From Nostoc sp. S4 (GTDB taxonomy: Bacteria; Cyanobacteriota; Cyanobacteriia; Cyanobacteriales; Nostocaceae): a stretch of DNA of 64,000 bases. The notes below the pieces were generated by a model. It searched no databases, was not told the DNA's origin, and saw only the letters and a program-made list of their open reading frames with translations. The position numbers and the translations under genes are program-made. Every line of letters begins with the position of its first letter. The stretch's first letter is position 1. The stretch is taken from assembly GCA_029379225.1 (NCBI GenBank), contig JAQYWR010000002.1:124001-188000 (forward strand), written 5' to 3'. Shown here in pieces: positions 9,421 through 18,680 of the stretch.

Positions 9421-9669
9421 ATGTTAAGTGGAGAGTACAAAGCTGTTAATCGTTTTGGGCAAGTTTACAAGTTGATTTTTAAAATCAAGGCTACAGGTAA
9501 ATATGTAGTTTTTGGTGGATATCAATTAGGTAGTCAAGGTTCTAAAATAATTATTGAAATTCTCAATCCAGAAGACTTGTATCCAACTGGTGGAATTAAG
9601 GAAGTAAGCTGCTCGACATTTAAATTGCATAATTTTGGCGGGCAAGATGCCCACCCCACAAGACTTTAA
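9421..9669 (+). CDS. Small hypothetical protein, probably truncated by a repeat
   Basis: 82 codons from ATG 9421. The middle (TGKYVVFGGYQLGSQ, GSKIIIEILNPEDLYP) has a beta-rich pattern and a diverged relative at 9100-9210. The last ~13 residues (GGQDAHPTRL) are encoded by the dispersed repeat at 9637-9662, so the natural C-terminus was probably lost. Upstream DNA in another frame (GRDILISLSEIEIIDP, ~9340-9390) and again at ~9720 (SNIEILDP) suggests more broken pieces of the same gene family. Function unknown; may be a pseudogene. Confidence 0.35.
   Translation: MLSGEYKAVNRFGQVYKLIFKIKATGKYVVFGGYQLGSQGSKIIIEILNPEDLYPTGGIKEVSCSTFKLHNFGGQDAHPTRL
9637..9662 (+). repeat. Dispersed repeat GGCGGGCAAGATGCCCACC (copy 1)
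   Basis: 26 bp with an internal inverted repeat (GGGCAAGATGCCC), identical but for one base to 13833-13858. Here it forms the end of a small reading frame; the second copy lies in the core of MITE-like copy B. Confidence 0.8.
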
Positions 9670-9950
9670 TGAAATTTAGATATGCAAACTAGATGTGGAA
9701 CAGCTTATCACCTAGCAATATAGAGATTCTCGACCCACAACTATATAACTATAACGATTGATGGTAAGGATAGTAATTGGCTTTTACTTGGCATTCTAGT
9801 AAACAAATTCCGCATTCGCAATCTCACTATTTTGTATCGAAAGATTAAGGAATATTGCATTTCAATCAAAACCTGGAGGTAAAGCACCAAATCAGCCGAA
9901 AGACCGTGGTAGTATGCTCTCGATAAATGTGAAGATTGGGAGAAAGACCT

Positions 9951-11171
9951 TTGACACTACGGGTTGCTGTTATTGGGTCAGGCCCTGCTGGTTCATCTGC
10001 CGCACAAACATTGGCCAAAGCTGGGATTGAAACCTATCTGTTTGAGCGGAAGCTAGACAATGCTAAGCCTTGTGGGGGTGCAATTCCCCTGTGTATGGTG
10101 GGTGAGTTTGACCTACCACCAGAGATTATCGATCGCCGAGTACGGAAGATGAAAATGATTTCACCTTCCAACCGTGAGGTAGATATCAATCTGGTAAATG
10201 AAGAAGAATATATAGGAATGTGCCGCCGGGAAGTGCTGGATGGCTTTTTGCGGAATCGTGCGGCAAAACTCGGCGCAAATTTAATTAATGCCACTGTTCA
10301 TAAACTTGATATACCTGCAAACAATACCGATCCCTATACCATTCATTATGTTGACCATACAGAAACTGGTACAGAAGGTATTGCCAAATCTTTAAAAGTG
10401 GATGTCATCGTTGGGGCTGATGGGGCGAATTCCCGCGTTGCTAAAGAAATGGATGCCGGGGATTATAATTATGCGATCGCTTTCCAAGAGCGGATTCGCT
10501 TGCCAGAAGACAAAATGGCATACTATAACGACCTCGCTGAAATGTATGTCGGCAATGACGTTTCTACTGACTTCTACGCGTGGGTTTTCCCCAAATACGA
10601 CCACGTAGCTGTTGGTACTGGTACGATGCACGTCAATAAAGCTAGCATCAAACAGTTACAAGCTGGCATCCGCGCTCGTGCATCCGAGAAGCTGGCAGGC
10701 GGTAAAATCATCAAAGTAGAAGCGCACCCCATTCCCGAACATCCCCGCCCCCGTCGTGTTGTCGGTCGCATCGCTTTAGTGGGAGATGCTGCTGGTTACG
10801 TTACCAAGTCTTCTGGCGAAGGTATTTATTTTGCCGCTAAATCTGGGCGGATGTGTGCCGAAACCATTGTTGAAACGTCTAACGGTGGTAACCGTATTCC
10901 CACAGAAGACGACCTCAAGGTTTACCTAAAGCGTTGGGATAAAAAATACGGACTCACTTACAAGGTGCTGGACATTCTGCAAAGCGTCTTCTATCGTTCC
11001 GACGCCACCCGCGAAGCCTTTGTGGAAATGTGCGATGACCTCGATGTACAACGGTTGACATTCGATAGCTATCTGTATAAAACCGTTGTTCCAGCTAATC
11101 CCATTACCCAATTGAAAATTACTGCCAAAACTATTGCTAGTTTAATTCGGGGTAATGCCCTTGCACCCTAA
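9951..11171 (+). CDS. chlP: Geranylgeranyl diphosphate/chlorophyll reductase ChlP
   Basis: Flavoprotein that reduces geranylgeranyl side chains to phytyl for chlorophyll a (and tocopherol and phylloquinone) at the thylakoid. The FAD-binding motif VIGSGPAGSSAA lies at the N-terminus, followed by the nearly invariant KPCGGAIPLCM and later GADGANSRVAKEM and ALVGDAAGYVTKSSGEGIY. The frame opens at TTG 9936, but GGGAG (9938-9942) placed nine bases before TTG 9951 argues for the second TTG, giving 406 residues, the usual family length. No ATG is available. Single gene with a strong terminator at 11216-11258. Confidence 0.96.
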   Translation: MTLRVAVIGSGPAGSSAAQTLAKAGIETYLFERKLDNAKPCGGAIPLCMVGEFDLPPEIIDRRVRKMKMISPSNREVDINLVNEEEYIGMCRREVLDGFLRNRAAKLGANLINATVHKLDIPANNTDPYTIHYVDHTETGTEGIAKSLKVDVIVGADGANSRVAKEMDAGDYNYAIAFQERIRLPEDKMAYYNDLAEMYVGNDVSTDFYAWVFPKYDHVAVGTGTMHVNKASIKQLQAGIRARASEKLAGGKIIKVEAHPIPEHPRPRRVVGRIALVGDAAGYVTKSSGEGIYFAAKSGRMCAETIVETSNGGNRIPTEDDLKVYLKRWDKKYGLTYKVLDILQSVFYRSDATREAFVEMCDDLDVQRLTFDSYLYKTVVPANPITQLKITAKTIASLIRGNALAP

Positions 11172-11215
11172 GTGGGTGCCCGCTTCTGAGTTGTGAATTC
11201 TAATTCTTAAAATAA

Positions 11216-11258
11216 GGAGCAGGTGATTCATAACTTAAAATTATGAATTATCTGCTCC
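11216..11258 (+). terminator. Terminator of chlP
   Basis: 18-bp stem (GGAGCAGGTGATTCATAA with TTATGAATTATCTGCTCC, two G-U pairs), 7-nt loop, followed by a U-rich stretch. 44 bp past the chlP stop. Confidence 0.8.
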
Positions 11259-11553
11259 TCTACTATTATATTTATATAAAATGCATTAACTTGATGTTAA
11301 CTTGACATCTATTAAAATTATCGAGTAAGTTTGTGGTCATAAATAGTTTAGTAAAAGTTATAAAATGATGATATTTTAAAGTAGCCATAAAGTAGGCTTA
11401 GTAAATATAAATTACTGAATAAGATTTGAAAAAAATATATAAATACTTCATAAAAACTACAAAAAGATATTGGCATATTTTCCGTAAATTGACTAACGTA
11501 GACTGGAGACTTACTTGAGAGAAGCTCCAAAATGAGAATTTAAACCTAAGTTT
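11259..11553. other. AT-rich leader upstream of the PEP-CTERM gene
   Basis: Strongly AT-rich, no gene seen. Presumably holds the promoter of the PEP-CTERM gene; no element could be assigned with confidence. Confidence 0.4.
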
Positions 11554-12258
11554 ATGAAGCGAAGTTTAGTTTTCACGACTGCTATATCTAGTTTTTTTGT
11601 AAGTGCAACTACAGCATTTAGTTTCTCTGGTCAAGCACAAGCTTTCTCTTTTTCTGGTATCTCCAGTGGTACATGGGGAGAACCAACTCCAGGAAGCCTT
11701 GATGTCAATCCTATATATACAGGTGTGGGAACTAACACATTTACCTGGGGTCAACCTTATTCACCATCAACACTTCCAAATAGACTAATCTTTGATGGAA
11801 GTTCTTTTTCAGGAAACACGGACTCTATATTCAAGATTGGTGAGTTGAGGTACTTTAACGAAACAGTACTCAAAGGCACAAGTGTTGAATTTGTACCTTT
11901 AAACCTTAATCTATCCCTTAACCCTGGTGTTGGAATCAACCAAGCTTTTAACTTCAAATTTGATTTGGTAAATACACCTAATACCTCAACAAATCCTGAA
12001 GACAATGCAGATTTTGTATTTTTAGATACAAACTTCAATGCTCACAGTTTCACGTTTGCAGGCAATAAATATACATTTGAGTTAATAGGCTTTAATCCAA
12101 ATATTTCTCAGTTCGGCATCAAAGCCCTTGAACAAGGCACAATTAGAACATCTATTTATGCCAGAATCAAGACTATACCTGAACCTGCAACAATAGCAGG
12201 TCTATGCCTGCTAGGAATATATCTGATATCCCGGAAAAAATCCTTGTATAACAATTAG
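11554..12258 (+). CDS. PEP-CTERM sorted exported protein
   Basis: 234 residues. The N-terminus is a signal peptide (MKRSLVFTTAISSFFVSATTA...), with likely cleavage after AQA (residues 28-30). The C-terminus is a PEP-CTERM sorting signal: IPEPATIAG, a hydrophobic helix (LCLLGIYLI), then basic SRKKS. Such proteins are processed by exosortase and end in the envelope or matrix. The body (FNFKFDLVNTPN..., FTFAGNKYTFELIGF) resembles the choice-of-anchor type beta domains common in cyanobacterial PEP-CTERM proteins. No exosortase gene is nearby. Confidence 0.85.
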   Translation: MKRSLVFTTAISSFFVSATTAFSFSGQAQAFSFSGISSGTWGEPTPGSLDVNPIYTGVGTNTFTWGQPYSPSTLPNRLIFDGSSFSGNTDSIFKIGELRYFNETVLKGTSVEFVPLNLNLSLNPGVGINQAFNFKFDLVNTPNTSTNPEDNADFVFLDTNFNAHSFTFAGNKYTFELIGFNPNISQFGIKALEQGTIRTSIYARIKTIPEPATIAGLCLLGIYLISRKKSLYNN

Positions 12259-12430
12259 GTATAAGTTTGTATAAGTGGTAATTGGAAAGTAAAAAGTAAT
12301 CTCCATAAATAAATTTAGACGACTTACAATCTATCTCTTTTTCTCTTCCTTTTGCCTTGTTCAAGGAGTCGATTCTTAAAATTTCAAGGCAGAAGAACAC
12401 AAAATTTTATGAATAATTTGTGCAGTTCAC

Positions 12431-12457
12431 AAAAAAATCCCTCAGAATTTCTGAGGG
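12431..12457 (-). terminator. Terminator of the site-2 protease gene
   Basis: On the minus strand CCCTCAGAA pairs with TTCTGAGGG (9 bp, 1-nt spacer counted in the loop) and is followed by A then seven Ts. 34 bp past the stop codon. A textbook intrinsic terminator. Confidence 0.88.
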
Positions 12458-12490
12458 AAGTTGAAGAGAGAATATTGTTTTTTGAAACAA

Positions 12491-13615
12491 CTATGCAGGG
12501 TTAGGTTGGGTTCGGCTTTGCAATAGTTGGATAATTGCAGCTTTTTCTAATATTCCAACCAAGACGCCGTTATTACGAATTACAGGAAGCGTGGATAGCT
12601 TTTGTTGTTCGAGTAGCTGCATGACTTCCAGCAGAGGTCGGTCTGATTGAACTGTGGTCGATTCGGCAATTGGTCTCATAACTTGTTTAACTTCAGTTTC
12701 AGACCATAGTGCTGTAGGGATGGTTCGCAAATTATCAGTTGCGATCGCACCGATTAATTGTCCATCATCATCAATCACTAAAAACCGATGCCAATTTTGT
12801 CCACTTACAATCTGTTCATCGGCAAACTCTCTCAAACTCAGATTAGCAGAGACAACCGGACTATCCACAGTTACAGCATCTTCAGCTGTCAAACCTGTAA
12901 GTTTTTCTTGCACTCTGGCATATTGAGCTGCATTACCAGCATTCTGCAACAAGAAGAAGCCAACTAATAAGTTCCAGAAGTTACCGAAGTTGCCAAACAA
13001 TAGTAAGGGAAGTATAGCTGAAAGAACTGCTACCCATCCAAAGATTTGCCCAACTGCACTGGCAAAAGTCACACCTTTATAGGGATTGCCTGTAATCTTC
13101 CAAACAAGGGCTTTGAGTATATTTCCGCCATCTAAAGGCAAACCAGGAATCAGGTTAAATAGCGCTAATGCCAAGTTTACAGTAGCTAAAACACCGAGAA
13201 TTGCAGCTAGCGGCCCCGATACAGATGTAGTAACACCAATTACTGTAACTATCCCGAAGAATAGTAAGCTAACTAAAGGCCCGGCGATCGCCACCCAAAA
13301 AGCTTCAGCAGGAGTTTTCGATTCTTTTTCTAAGCTTGCTAAACCACCAAATATAAATAGTGTGATGGATTTGACATCAATTCCTTGACGGATAGCAACA
13401 AAACTGTGTCCTAGTTCATGGGCGACGACAGAGGCAAACAACATTAGCGCTGTCATCAATCCCAATAGCAAAGCTAATCCCGCAGATAATTGGGGAAATT
13501 GTGCCGCTAGTCCGCTGCTATAGCTCCAAGTTACCAAACCCAGAACTAAAAACCATGACGGATGGATGTAGAAGGGAATTCCGAAGAGATTACCAACGCG
13601 AATTGTGCCATTCAT
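12491..13615 (-). CDS. Site-2 protease family (M50) with two CBS domains
   Basis: 374-residue integral membrane zinc protease. The metal motif HELGH is at residues 66-70 and the second motif NLIPGLPLDGG at about 154-164 (D162 the third ligand). Five or six membrane segments cover residues ~15-225. Two CBS repeats follow (~245-370), which probably bind an adenosine nucleotide and gate activity. The family cleaves substrates within the membrane; the substrate is unknown. The frame could extend 17 codons upstream, but ATG 13615 has AGGTG seven bases ahead and matches the family start (MNGTIRVGNLFGIP). Confidence 0.92.
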   Translation of the reverse strand: MNGTIRVGNLFGIPFYIHPSWFLVLGLVTWSYSSGLAAQFPQLSAGLALLLGLMTALMLFASVVAHELGHSFVAIRQGIDVKSITLFIFGGLASLEKESKTPAEAFWVAIAGPLVSLLFFGIVTVIGVTTSVSGPLAAILGVLATVNLALALFNLIPGLPLDGGNILKALVWKITGNPYKGVTFASAVGQIFGWVAVLSAILPLLLFGNFGNFWNLLVGFFLLQNAGNAAQYARVQEKLTGLTAEDAVTVDSPVVSANLSLREFADEQIVSGQNWHRFLVIDDDGQLIGAIATDNLRTIPTALWSETEVKQVMRPIAESTTVQSDRPLLEVMQLLEQQKLSTLPVIRNNGVLVGILEKAAIIQLLQSRTQPNPA

Positions 13616-13764
13616 GTCGTTCACCTTTGATTTCATCTGCGAGAGGTTTGCTTTTGTTCCTCTCAATGTCTTTAGTGTAACGAAATGTTAAGGTAATTTA
13701 ATCTTTGCAGCAGTAGTGGTATCCGTCCGTATAGGTGTGGTTATTAGCAGTTGGTAGAGAGTTA

Positions 13765-13887
13765 AGGGACTGACAAATAAAAAATATACAATTTTTCTTG
13801 TGGGATGGACATATTGTCCGCACCTAGCCAAGGGCGGGCAAGACGCCCACCCCACAAGTAGTAGTAATTTATTTCTTGGTAATCCCT
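13765..13887. mobile_element. MITE-like element, copy B
   Basis: Left end AGGGACTGACAAATAAAAAA, right end as reverse complement AGGGATTACCAAGAAATAAA: ~20-bp imperfect inverted termini matching copies A, C and D. The core holds the 13833-13858 repeat instead of the core of A/C. Confidence 0.6.
13833..13858 (+). repeat. Dispersed repeat GGCGGGCAAGACGCCCACC (copy 2)
   Basis: Same as 9637-9662 with one substitution; internal inverted repeat GGGCAAGACGCCC. Confidence 0.8.
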
Positions 13888-13925
13888 AATGAATTGCATC
13901 TTTTAAGTAGTAGGGCACGAAGATT

Positions 13926-13955
13926 GATCCCCGACTTTTAAAGAAGTTGGGGATC
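13926..13955. repeat. Palindromic dispersed repeat GATCCCCGACTT (copy 1)
   Basis: Inverted repeat GATCCCCGACTTT / AAGAAGTTGGGGATC. Other copies at 14913-14943 and 58902-58930. Lies 84 bp beyond the stop of the minus-strand creatininase-family gene, where it could act as a transcript end. Confidence 0.8.
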
Positions 13956-14038
13956 GTATTTTTCAGAAATGATTGAGAATTGCTATTTTATGCACATATG
14001 CAATTTTAATCGGATCTCTATAGTATCTTTGCTTAGTT

Positions 14039-14785
14039 TTATTCTGCGTTCACAAATTCCAAATATCCATTGCTGAGTTCCTTTACCGCTAAATCATAAA
14101 ATTGCTTACCGTGTTCTGGCGTTGCTAAAGCCGGATTCGATCCCATGCGTCCATCTGGATAACGCGCTCGAAAGTCGGTTGCGCTATAAATCCTGTGTCC
14201 GCTTGCAACTTCTGGTGAAAGGGGTGCTTGCTTAATCGCTTCTGGATAAACGTATTGGGTGAGGGCTACTTCACTTGGGGTTGCATGAGAACCTTCTCGA
14301 TCCCGATATAATTCTTTAGCTAGTTTATATACTGAACTGCACATAAACCAGTTAGCCACTTGACATTGTACTTGTTGGGCATTGGCAATCTGCAAATCTT
14401 CTAAATAAGTGTAAGTTTCGGAAAAAGCGGCTTTTAGGGTAGCGATGTTACCGCCGTGTCCGTTGATAAAGTAGAACTTGGTAAAACCAGCTTTAACTAA
14501 ACAAGTTACATAGTCTCGTACTACTTGAATTAAAGTGCTAGGACGCAGACTGATTGTACCAGGAAAGGCAGTATGGTGCAGTGCCATCCCTACATTGATT
14601 GTAGGGGCAACGATCGCTCCAGTTGCATCACCCACACCACGAGCGATCGCTTCTGCACAAATAGCATCAGTACCAATTAATCCCGTTGGCCCGTGCTGTT
14701 CTGTGGAACCGATCGGAAAAATAATACCCTTTGATTGCTGTAAATAAGTTTCGACTTCTTGCCAAGTACTTAAATGTAGTAACAT
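14039..14785 (-). CDS. Creatininase/creatinine amidohydrolase family protein
   Basis: 248 residues. The metal-binding signature of the family is visible: GSTEQHGPTG (E and H ligands) near residue 30, GTDAICAEAIA, and later NGHGGN. Members hydrolyse cyclic amides or act on F420/riboflavin-type or formamide intermediates, so the reaction cannot be assigned. The frame is open 14 codons upstream to 14827, but ATG 14785 (MLLHLSTWQEVETYL) matches where family similarity begins. Single gene, no obvious partner. Confidence 0.88.
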   Translation of the reverse strand: MLLHLSTWQEVETYLQQSKGIIFPIGSTEQHGPTGLIGTDAICAEAIARGVGDATGAIVAPTINVGMALHHTAFPGTISLRPSTLIQVVRDYVTCLVKAGFTKFYFINGHGGNIATLKAAFSETYTYLEDLQIANAQQVQCQVANWFMCSSVYKLAKELYRDREGSHATPSEVALTQYVYPEAIKQAPLSPEVASGHRIYSATDFRARYPDGRMGSNPALATPEHGKQFYDLAVKELSNGYLEFVNAE

Positions 14786-14912
14786 TTTTGATGATTTCCC
14801 TCTTATAAGGCATCTTCTGTGATTCAACTTCTACTAACATCATTATGAAGTTTCTTTGTTTTGAGTGGTGGCGATCGCTAGTATTTCAATGTTGTCAGAA
14901 CTACAAGCCACA

Positions 14913-14943
14913 GATCCCCGACTTCTTTAAGAAGTCGGGGATC
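14913..14943. repeat. Palindromic dispersed repeat GATCCCCGACTT (copy 2)
   Basis: A perfect palindrome over 31 bp: GATCCCCGACTTCTT then A-less centre and AAGAAGTCGGGGATC. It lies in the gap between the creatininase gene (start 14785) and the broken cupin gene (end 15125). The rest of that gap shows no gene. Confidence 0.85.
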
Positions 14944-15124
14944 TTACAGTAGATTTTAAGTTATTGAAGTAGACAAGATTAGTTTGGTAGCCAGGTATTA
15001 AGCGTATTTTACTCCTGGATTCACCAATTCTACTGTATTTTTTACCAATGATTTAGGATTGAGTTATAAGATTTTGCTTTTCTAGATCGTTAAGAAAACA
15101 AAGGGGATCAATCTCTAATCTTAA

Positions 15125-15397
15125 TTAATCAAAGTAATAATGCTTTTTTACGTTACTTTTAATTTCCCATATACAAGACATACCAGCGGGAAAAATTACC
15201 AAATCGCCTTCACCCATTTGTACTGGCTATCCACGATCGGGAGTAACAACTACATCACCTTCCAAAAAGTAGCAAGTTTCTTGAGAATCATAAGTCCAAG
15301 GGAATTTTGAAACTTCTTTTTTCCAGATTGCCCATTTGGACACACCCAATTGTTCGAGACGTTGTTGGCTGGGTTGATGCTCAACTTGAATTTCCAT
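15125..15397 (-). pseudogene. Cupin domain protein interrupted by an in-frame stop
   Basis: A 91-codon frame from ATG 15397 to TAA 15125 with one internal TAG at 15227-15229 (codon 57). The peptide before it (VSKWAIWKKEVSKFPWTY, CYFLEGDVVVTPDRG) and after it (PVQMGEGDLVIFPAGM, SCIWEIKSNVKKHYYFD) together make a complete small RmlC-type cupin of the DUF861 kind, which in cyanobacteria is a ~90-residue stand-alone protein. The stop falls in the loop before the second conserved strand, so the frame and both halves are otherwise intact. It is a recent nonsense mutation, a sequencing error, or readthrough. An unrelated overlapping frame at 15250-15468 is a shadow. Confidence 0.82.
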
Positions 15398-15419
15398 ACT
15401 ATGTTTTCTTTAGTTTTCT

Positions 15420-15791
15420 TTAGCAGTAGGATTGAATATCCTCTCCACATTGATCTACTAAATAACACAAAGCACGAAAACGCAAGCTTATAAGTTCGTC
15501 ATAAAGGGGATTAAGCTTGCACATTGGAGGAATGTGACCGATTATGCGACCGAAAAGCATGATATCACGCTCGAATGGACACTGGGCAGGAATCAGCTTA
15601 GCAATAAATTTGGCGAATTTACGATTCTCAATCTTGATTTTGTCGAGCCATTGACGTAATGGTTGCAGTAAATCTAATTTTTGCTGAGAACTTTGTTTTT
15701 GAGTACCTGCTAGATTATTTTCTTGTAAAGCGCTAATAAAACCAGGTAGAAAAATTCGCCGATTATTTGTTTTAAGCATAGTTTTGAGCAA
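15420..15791 (-). CDS. Mo-dependent nitrogenase C-terminal domain protein
   Basis: 123 residues. Positions ~55-123 match the Mo-nitro_C family: FAKFIAKLIPAQCPFERDI, a His-Ile-Pro-Pro segment (GHIPPMCKLNPLY), and the terminal LRFRALCYLVDQCGED. Despite the name, these are stand-alone small cyanobacterial proteins found in diazotrophs; their function is unknown. Start either TTG 15791 (with AAGGA five bases upstream) or ATG 15779; the first is used because of the Shine-Dalgarno spacing. It follows upstream of the broken cupin gene by 22 bp and may have shared its transcript. Confidence 0.87.
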   Translation of the reverse strand: MLKTMLKTNNRRIFLPGFISALQENNLAGTQKQSSQQKLDLLQPLRQWLDKIKIENRKFAKFIAKLIPAQCPFERDIMLFGRIIGHIPPMCKLNPLYDELISLRFRALCYLVDQCGEDIQSYC

Positions 15792-16705
15792 GGTTTTCCT
15801 TCTGTAGATGAACTACTTGTGTAGATGAACTATTTGCCGATTTAGAATATTGCCATGTAATTTGTCTGGACAATTTGCATTTTGCTTGTCAATCGAAGTA
15901 AAATCAGCAAAATCCAAAATAATTTACATGCATCTTTGGAGGGAAATAGTTTGATTAATTGTTATTTAAGCCCACCAAATGTTCAAGAACTGTCCCGTTA
16001 AATACAAAATAACAAAGAAAATATAAAAATTGCATTTCTTTAACTTATTGATTTCTTATCTCAAAAATTACAATTTTATATTTAAAATATAATATTTTGG
16101 TTACAAAAGTGCATAGTATCTAGAGATATACTTTAGAGAAGAAAAACAGAGCTTGACAGTGATTCCATATACACTTCGCTAGGATTAGCCTCTACTATCT
16201 ATAGATATTAGAACCCTAAACATCCAGTACTCTGTCCCATATATTACACAAGTAACCCAGATATTATCTAATCAGTGGTAGAAAATCCTTTGATAAGTTC
16301 AAACTAATGTTGATTGTTGATTGTTGACTGTTGACGGCTAACAGTTAACAGTTTTAGTGAAGTTTTCAGATAATCTTATTTTTGTCAATTAGAAATTATC
16401 CTGTAATCTTTAGCAAAAATAAATCTTTAATGTAAAATTTTATACTAAAACTAAGGGTGGGCTAGCAAAAACCATAAACATCGTCTGCTGAAAAATTGTG
16501 TTTACAACTCCGATCTCTAGCCATATTTTAAGTACTATTGCTTATTGATAAACGGTATCTAACCTCAAGGAACTTCCTTTCTAAAAAAGATCCCACTGTT
16601 CATACTCATCAGTCATCATTCAGCAATTTGATGCGGTGTTCTTATTTCTTGCAGTTCGCTAACTTCTTACAATCCAGTCAGTCATCAATGGAAATTAGTA
16701 ATTAA
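15792..16705. other. 914-bp gene-free region
   Basis: AT-rich. Contains a short 7-nt-type repeat run (GTTGATTGTTGATTGTTGAC, about 16309-16332). No reading frame with recognisable motifs and no tRNA or other structural RNA seen. Confidence 0.5.
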
Positions 16706-18397
16706 TTAACTGTGTGTTTCGCACACTTCCTCATCACGCCACAATTGATATAACCGTGTGGCTGGCATCGTCATATATAAAATATCACCTGGACTGAGGT
16801 TGGTTTCTAGCAAATCCCAACCGTGGAGAGTTTGGTGAGTAGTTTCTACGTATAAAGGGACACAATCAGTAAACATTGCTACATTTTTTATCCACTGACC
16901 GCAAAAGGCGTGTGAAGGTGTAATTACTGTGGCAAAAGCCACCCAAAGACTATCTGCTGTAATCCCATTACCAAGGATTCGTCCCCCTAGTGCTGCTGCG
17001 GCAAAAGCTGGGGCTGCTAATTCAGCTGGACTGAGTACTGCCTCGAAGTCAAATAGCTGTTGTGCTATGCCAGCAAAATCGGGATCGGCATAATGGACAA
17101 TCACCGGAATACTTGGTGTCAAGCTTTTGGCCTTGAGAGCAATCTCTAAATTAGTGGCATCATTACTGGTTACCACAAGCACTGCGGCAGCAGAATTTAT
17201 ATTGCTAGACTTGAGAATGGTAAGGAAGCTAGCATCACCTTGAATTACAGGAATACCTAATCCTCTGGTAGTATTGACAAACCTGTTATTGGAGTCGGTT
17301 TCAATTACCACCACTTCATGTCCGCTAGCGTGGAGTTGCTGGACAATTTTGACGCCAATACCACTCAAGCCACAGACAATGTAATGATGTCGCTGGGGAA
17401 TTCGTGCTGCATCCCAAAATTGCCGAAAGCGGCTTCCTAAGACAAAATCGGTGAGCATTGCGTACCAGATACCAATCACTACTGCGCCAACCAGCATCAT
17501 AATAACGGTAAATAATTTGATACTGTTGGGAGCATTTTCTACTACTTTGTCGTTACCACCTGCTCCGGTAATCATGCCTACAGAAAAATATAGAGCATCG
17601 ATTACAGATAACTTCAGTTCAGTAGATGTGTAAGTGAGTGTGGCAAATAGAATAACTGCCAGTAAGACAACAGCACCAATGACTACCGATCGCCCATGTT
17701 GCTGAAACTCTCTAAGATTAGTTATAACTTTCAGCAATTTTCTAATTAGCGATTTACGGAAAGGACGAGTACGAGGTTGTGTGCCGATAATCAAGCGATC
17801 GCCGACTTTTATTTGTTGTCCTGAGATGACAGCGGATACCAAATCCATTTCACCTTCTACTGGTAGATAATAAATCAGCATCCGCGATCGGTCTTCCCAC
17901 AATTCACTCAGCTTTCGACCATTCCACAAATGATTTTCATCAATGTATTCTTCGTGAATTGGCCAAGTTTGATCGAATAACTTAATTTGCCCGATCGCTT
18001 GACTTCCCAGTGCTGCAAAGGTGAATACCGGTGCTGCTAATCCCACAACACTCATACTCAAATGGTCTGGCAAAGTCTGATCTAAGCGCTCTCCCAAATT
18101 TGTATTATAAAAGCGGTTGATAATCCGAATCTGGGGATTGAGCGCTCGTGCTTGCATCATAATTGACAAATTTAGTTCATCTTTAGATCCAGCGATTACT
18201 AAAGTGTGCGCCTGCTCAATTCCTGCTGCTTTTAGGGTAGCTGCTGCTTGCAAATCACCAACAATCACATCTGGTGCAGTTTCACCTGGGATGGAATGGT
18301 GATGAATGCCAACAACAAATGCTCCTTGTTGTCTGAGCAAACGAAAGATTTTATATCCAGTACGTCCTAATCCACAAACAATAATTCTAGGTTTCAT
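16706..18397 (-). CDS. Two-TM ion channel flanked by RCK/TrkA-N domains
   Basis: 563 residues. An N-terminal RCK/TrkA-N Rossmann domain (residues 1-120, starts IIVCGLGRTGYKI), a TrkA-C-like segment (~150-210), two membrane helices (~237-260 and ~293-318) around a pore-helix region (YFSVGMITGAGGND), then a second RCK_N domain (~337-450, starts YIVCGLSGIGVKI) and a final TrkA-C part. The architecture is that of a ligand-gated K+ channel or transport regulator, but the filter segment reads TGAGGN in place of the usual TVGYGD, so ion selectivity is uncertain. Both Rossmann glycine motifs (GxGxxG and GxSGxG) look usable. Single gene. Confidence 0.85.
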   Translation of the reverse strand: MKPRIIVCGLGRTGYKIFRLLRQQGAFVVGIHHHSIPGETAPDVIVGDLQAAATLKAAGIEQAHTLVIAGSKDELNLSIMMQARALNPQIRIINRFYNTNLGERLDQTLPDHLSMSVVGLAAPVFTFAALGSQAIGQIKLFDQTWPIHEEYIDENHLWNGRKLSELWEDRSRMLIYYLPVEGEMDLVSAVISGQQIKVGDRLIIGTQPRTRPFRKSLIRKLLKVITNLREFQQHGRSVVIGAVVLLAVILFATLTYTSTELKLSVIDALYFSVGMITGAGGNDKVVENAPNSIKLFTVIMMLVGAVVIGIWYAMLTDFVLGSRFRQFWDAARIPQRHHYIVCGLSGIGVKIVQQLHASGHEVVVIETDSNNRFVNTTRGLGIPVIQGDASFLTILKSSNINSAAAVLVVTSNDATNLEIALKAKSLTPSIPVIVHYADPDFAGIAQQLFDFEAVLSPAELAAPAFAAAALGGRILGNGITADSLWVAFATVITPSHAFCGQWIKNVAMFTDCVPLYVETTHQTLHGWDLLETNLSPGDILYMTMPATRLYQLWRDEEVCETHS

Positions 18398-18680
18398 GAA
18401 ACGGCAGCATCTTTTACAGGCGGGGCTGCATTTCTAGTTATTTATCCAAATTATTGCCTGCTTTCTTAAAATACAACTGTAGCTGACAACACGATTGCTT
18501 TAATTGAAAGAGTTAGGAGTGGGGAGGTGGGGGAATACGGGGATACAGGGACTAATAACCAATGACAAATGACAAATCTAAAAGGGTATTAAATGTCAAT
18601 AATACTTCTCTAGATACTCATCAGTTGATAACAAAATTTTTTAAAATTAAATCACAAGAAGATGTTAATAAATTTAGTTC
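18398..18680. other. Intergenic region upstream of uvsE
   Basis: Contains a G-rich, 7-nt-type repetitive run (GGGGAGGTGGGGGAATACGG around 18520) and ACAAATGACAAAT. No gene seen. Confidence 0.45.

Noticed and set aside
9936-9950. First TTG as chlP start
   Set aside because: The only good Shine-Dalgarno (GGGAG) lies inside it, positioned for the TTG at 9951.
15250-15468. 72-codon minus-strand frame
   Set aside because: Overlaps the broken cupin in another frame and runs into the Mo-nitrogenase C-terminal gene's end; the cupin reading is far better.
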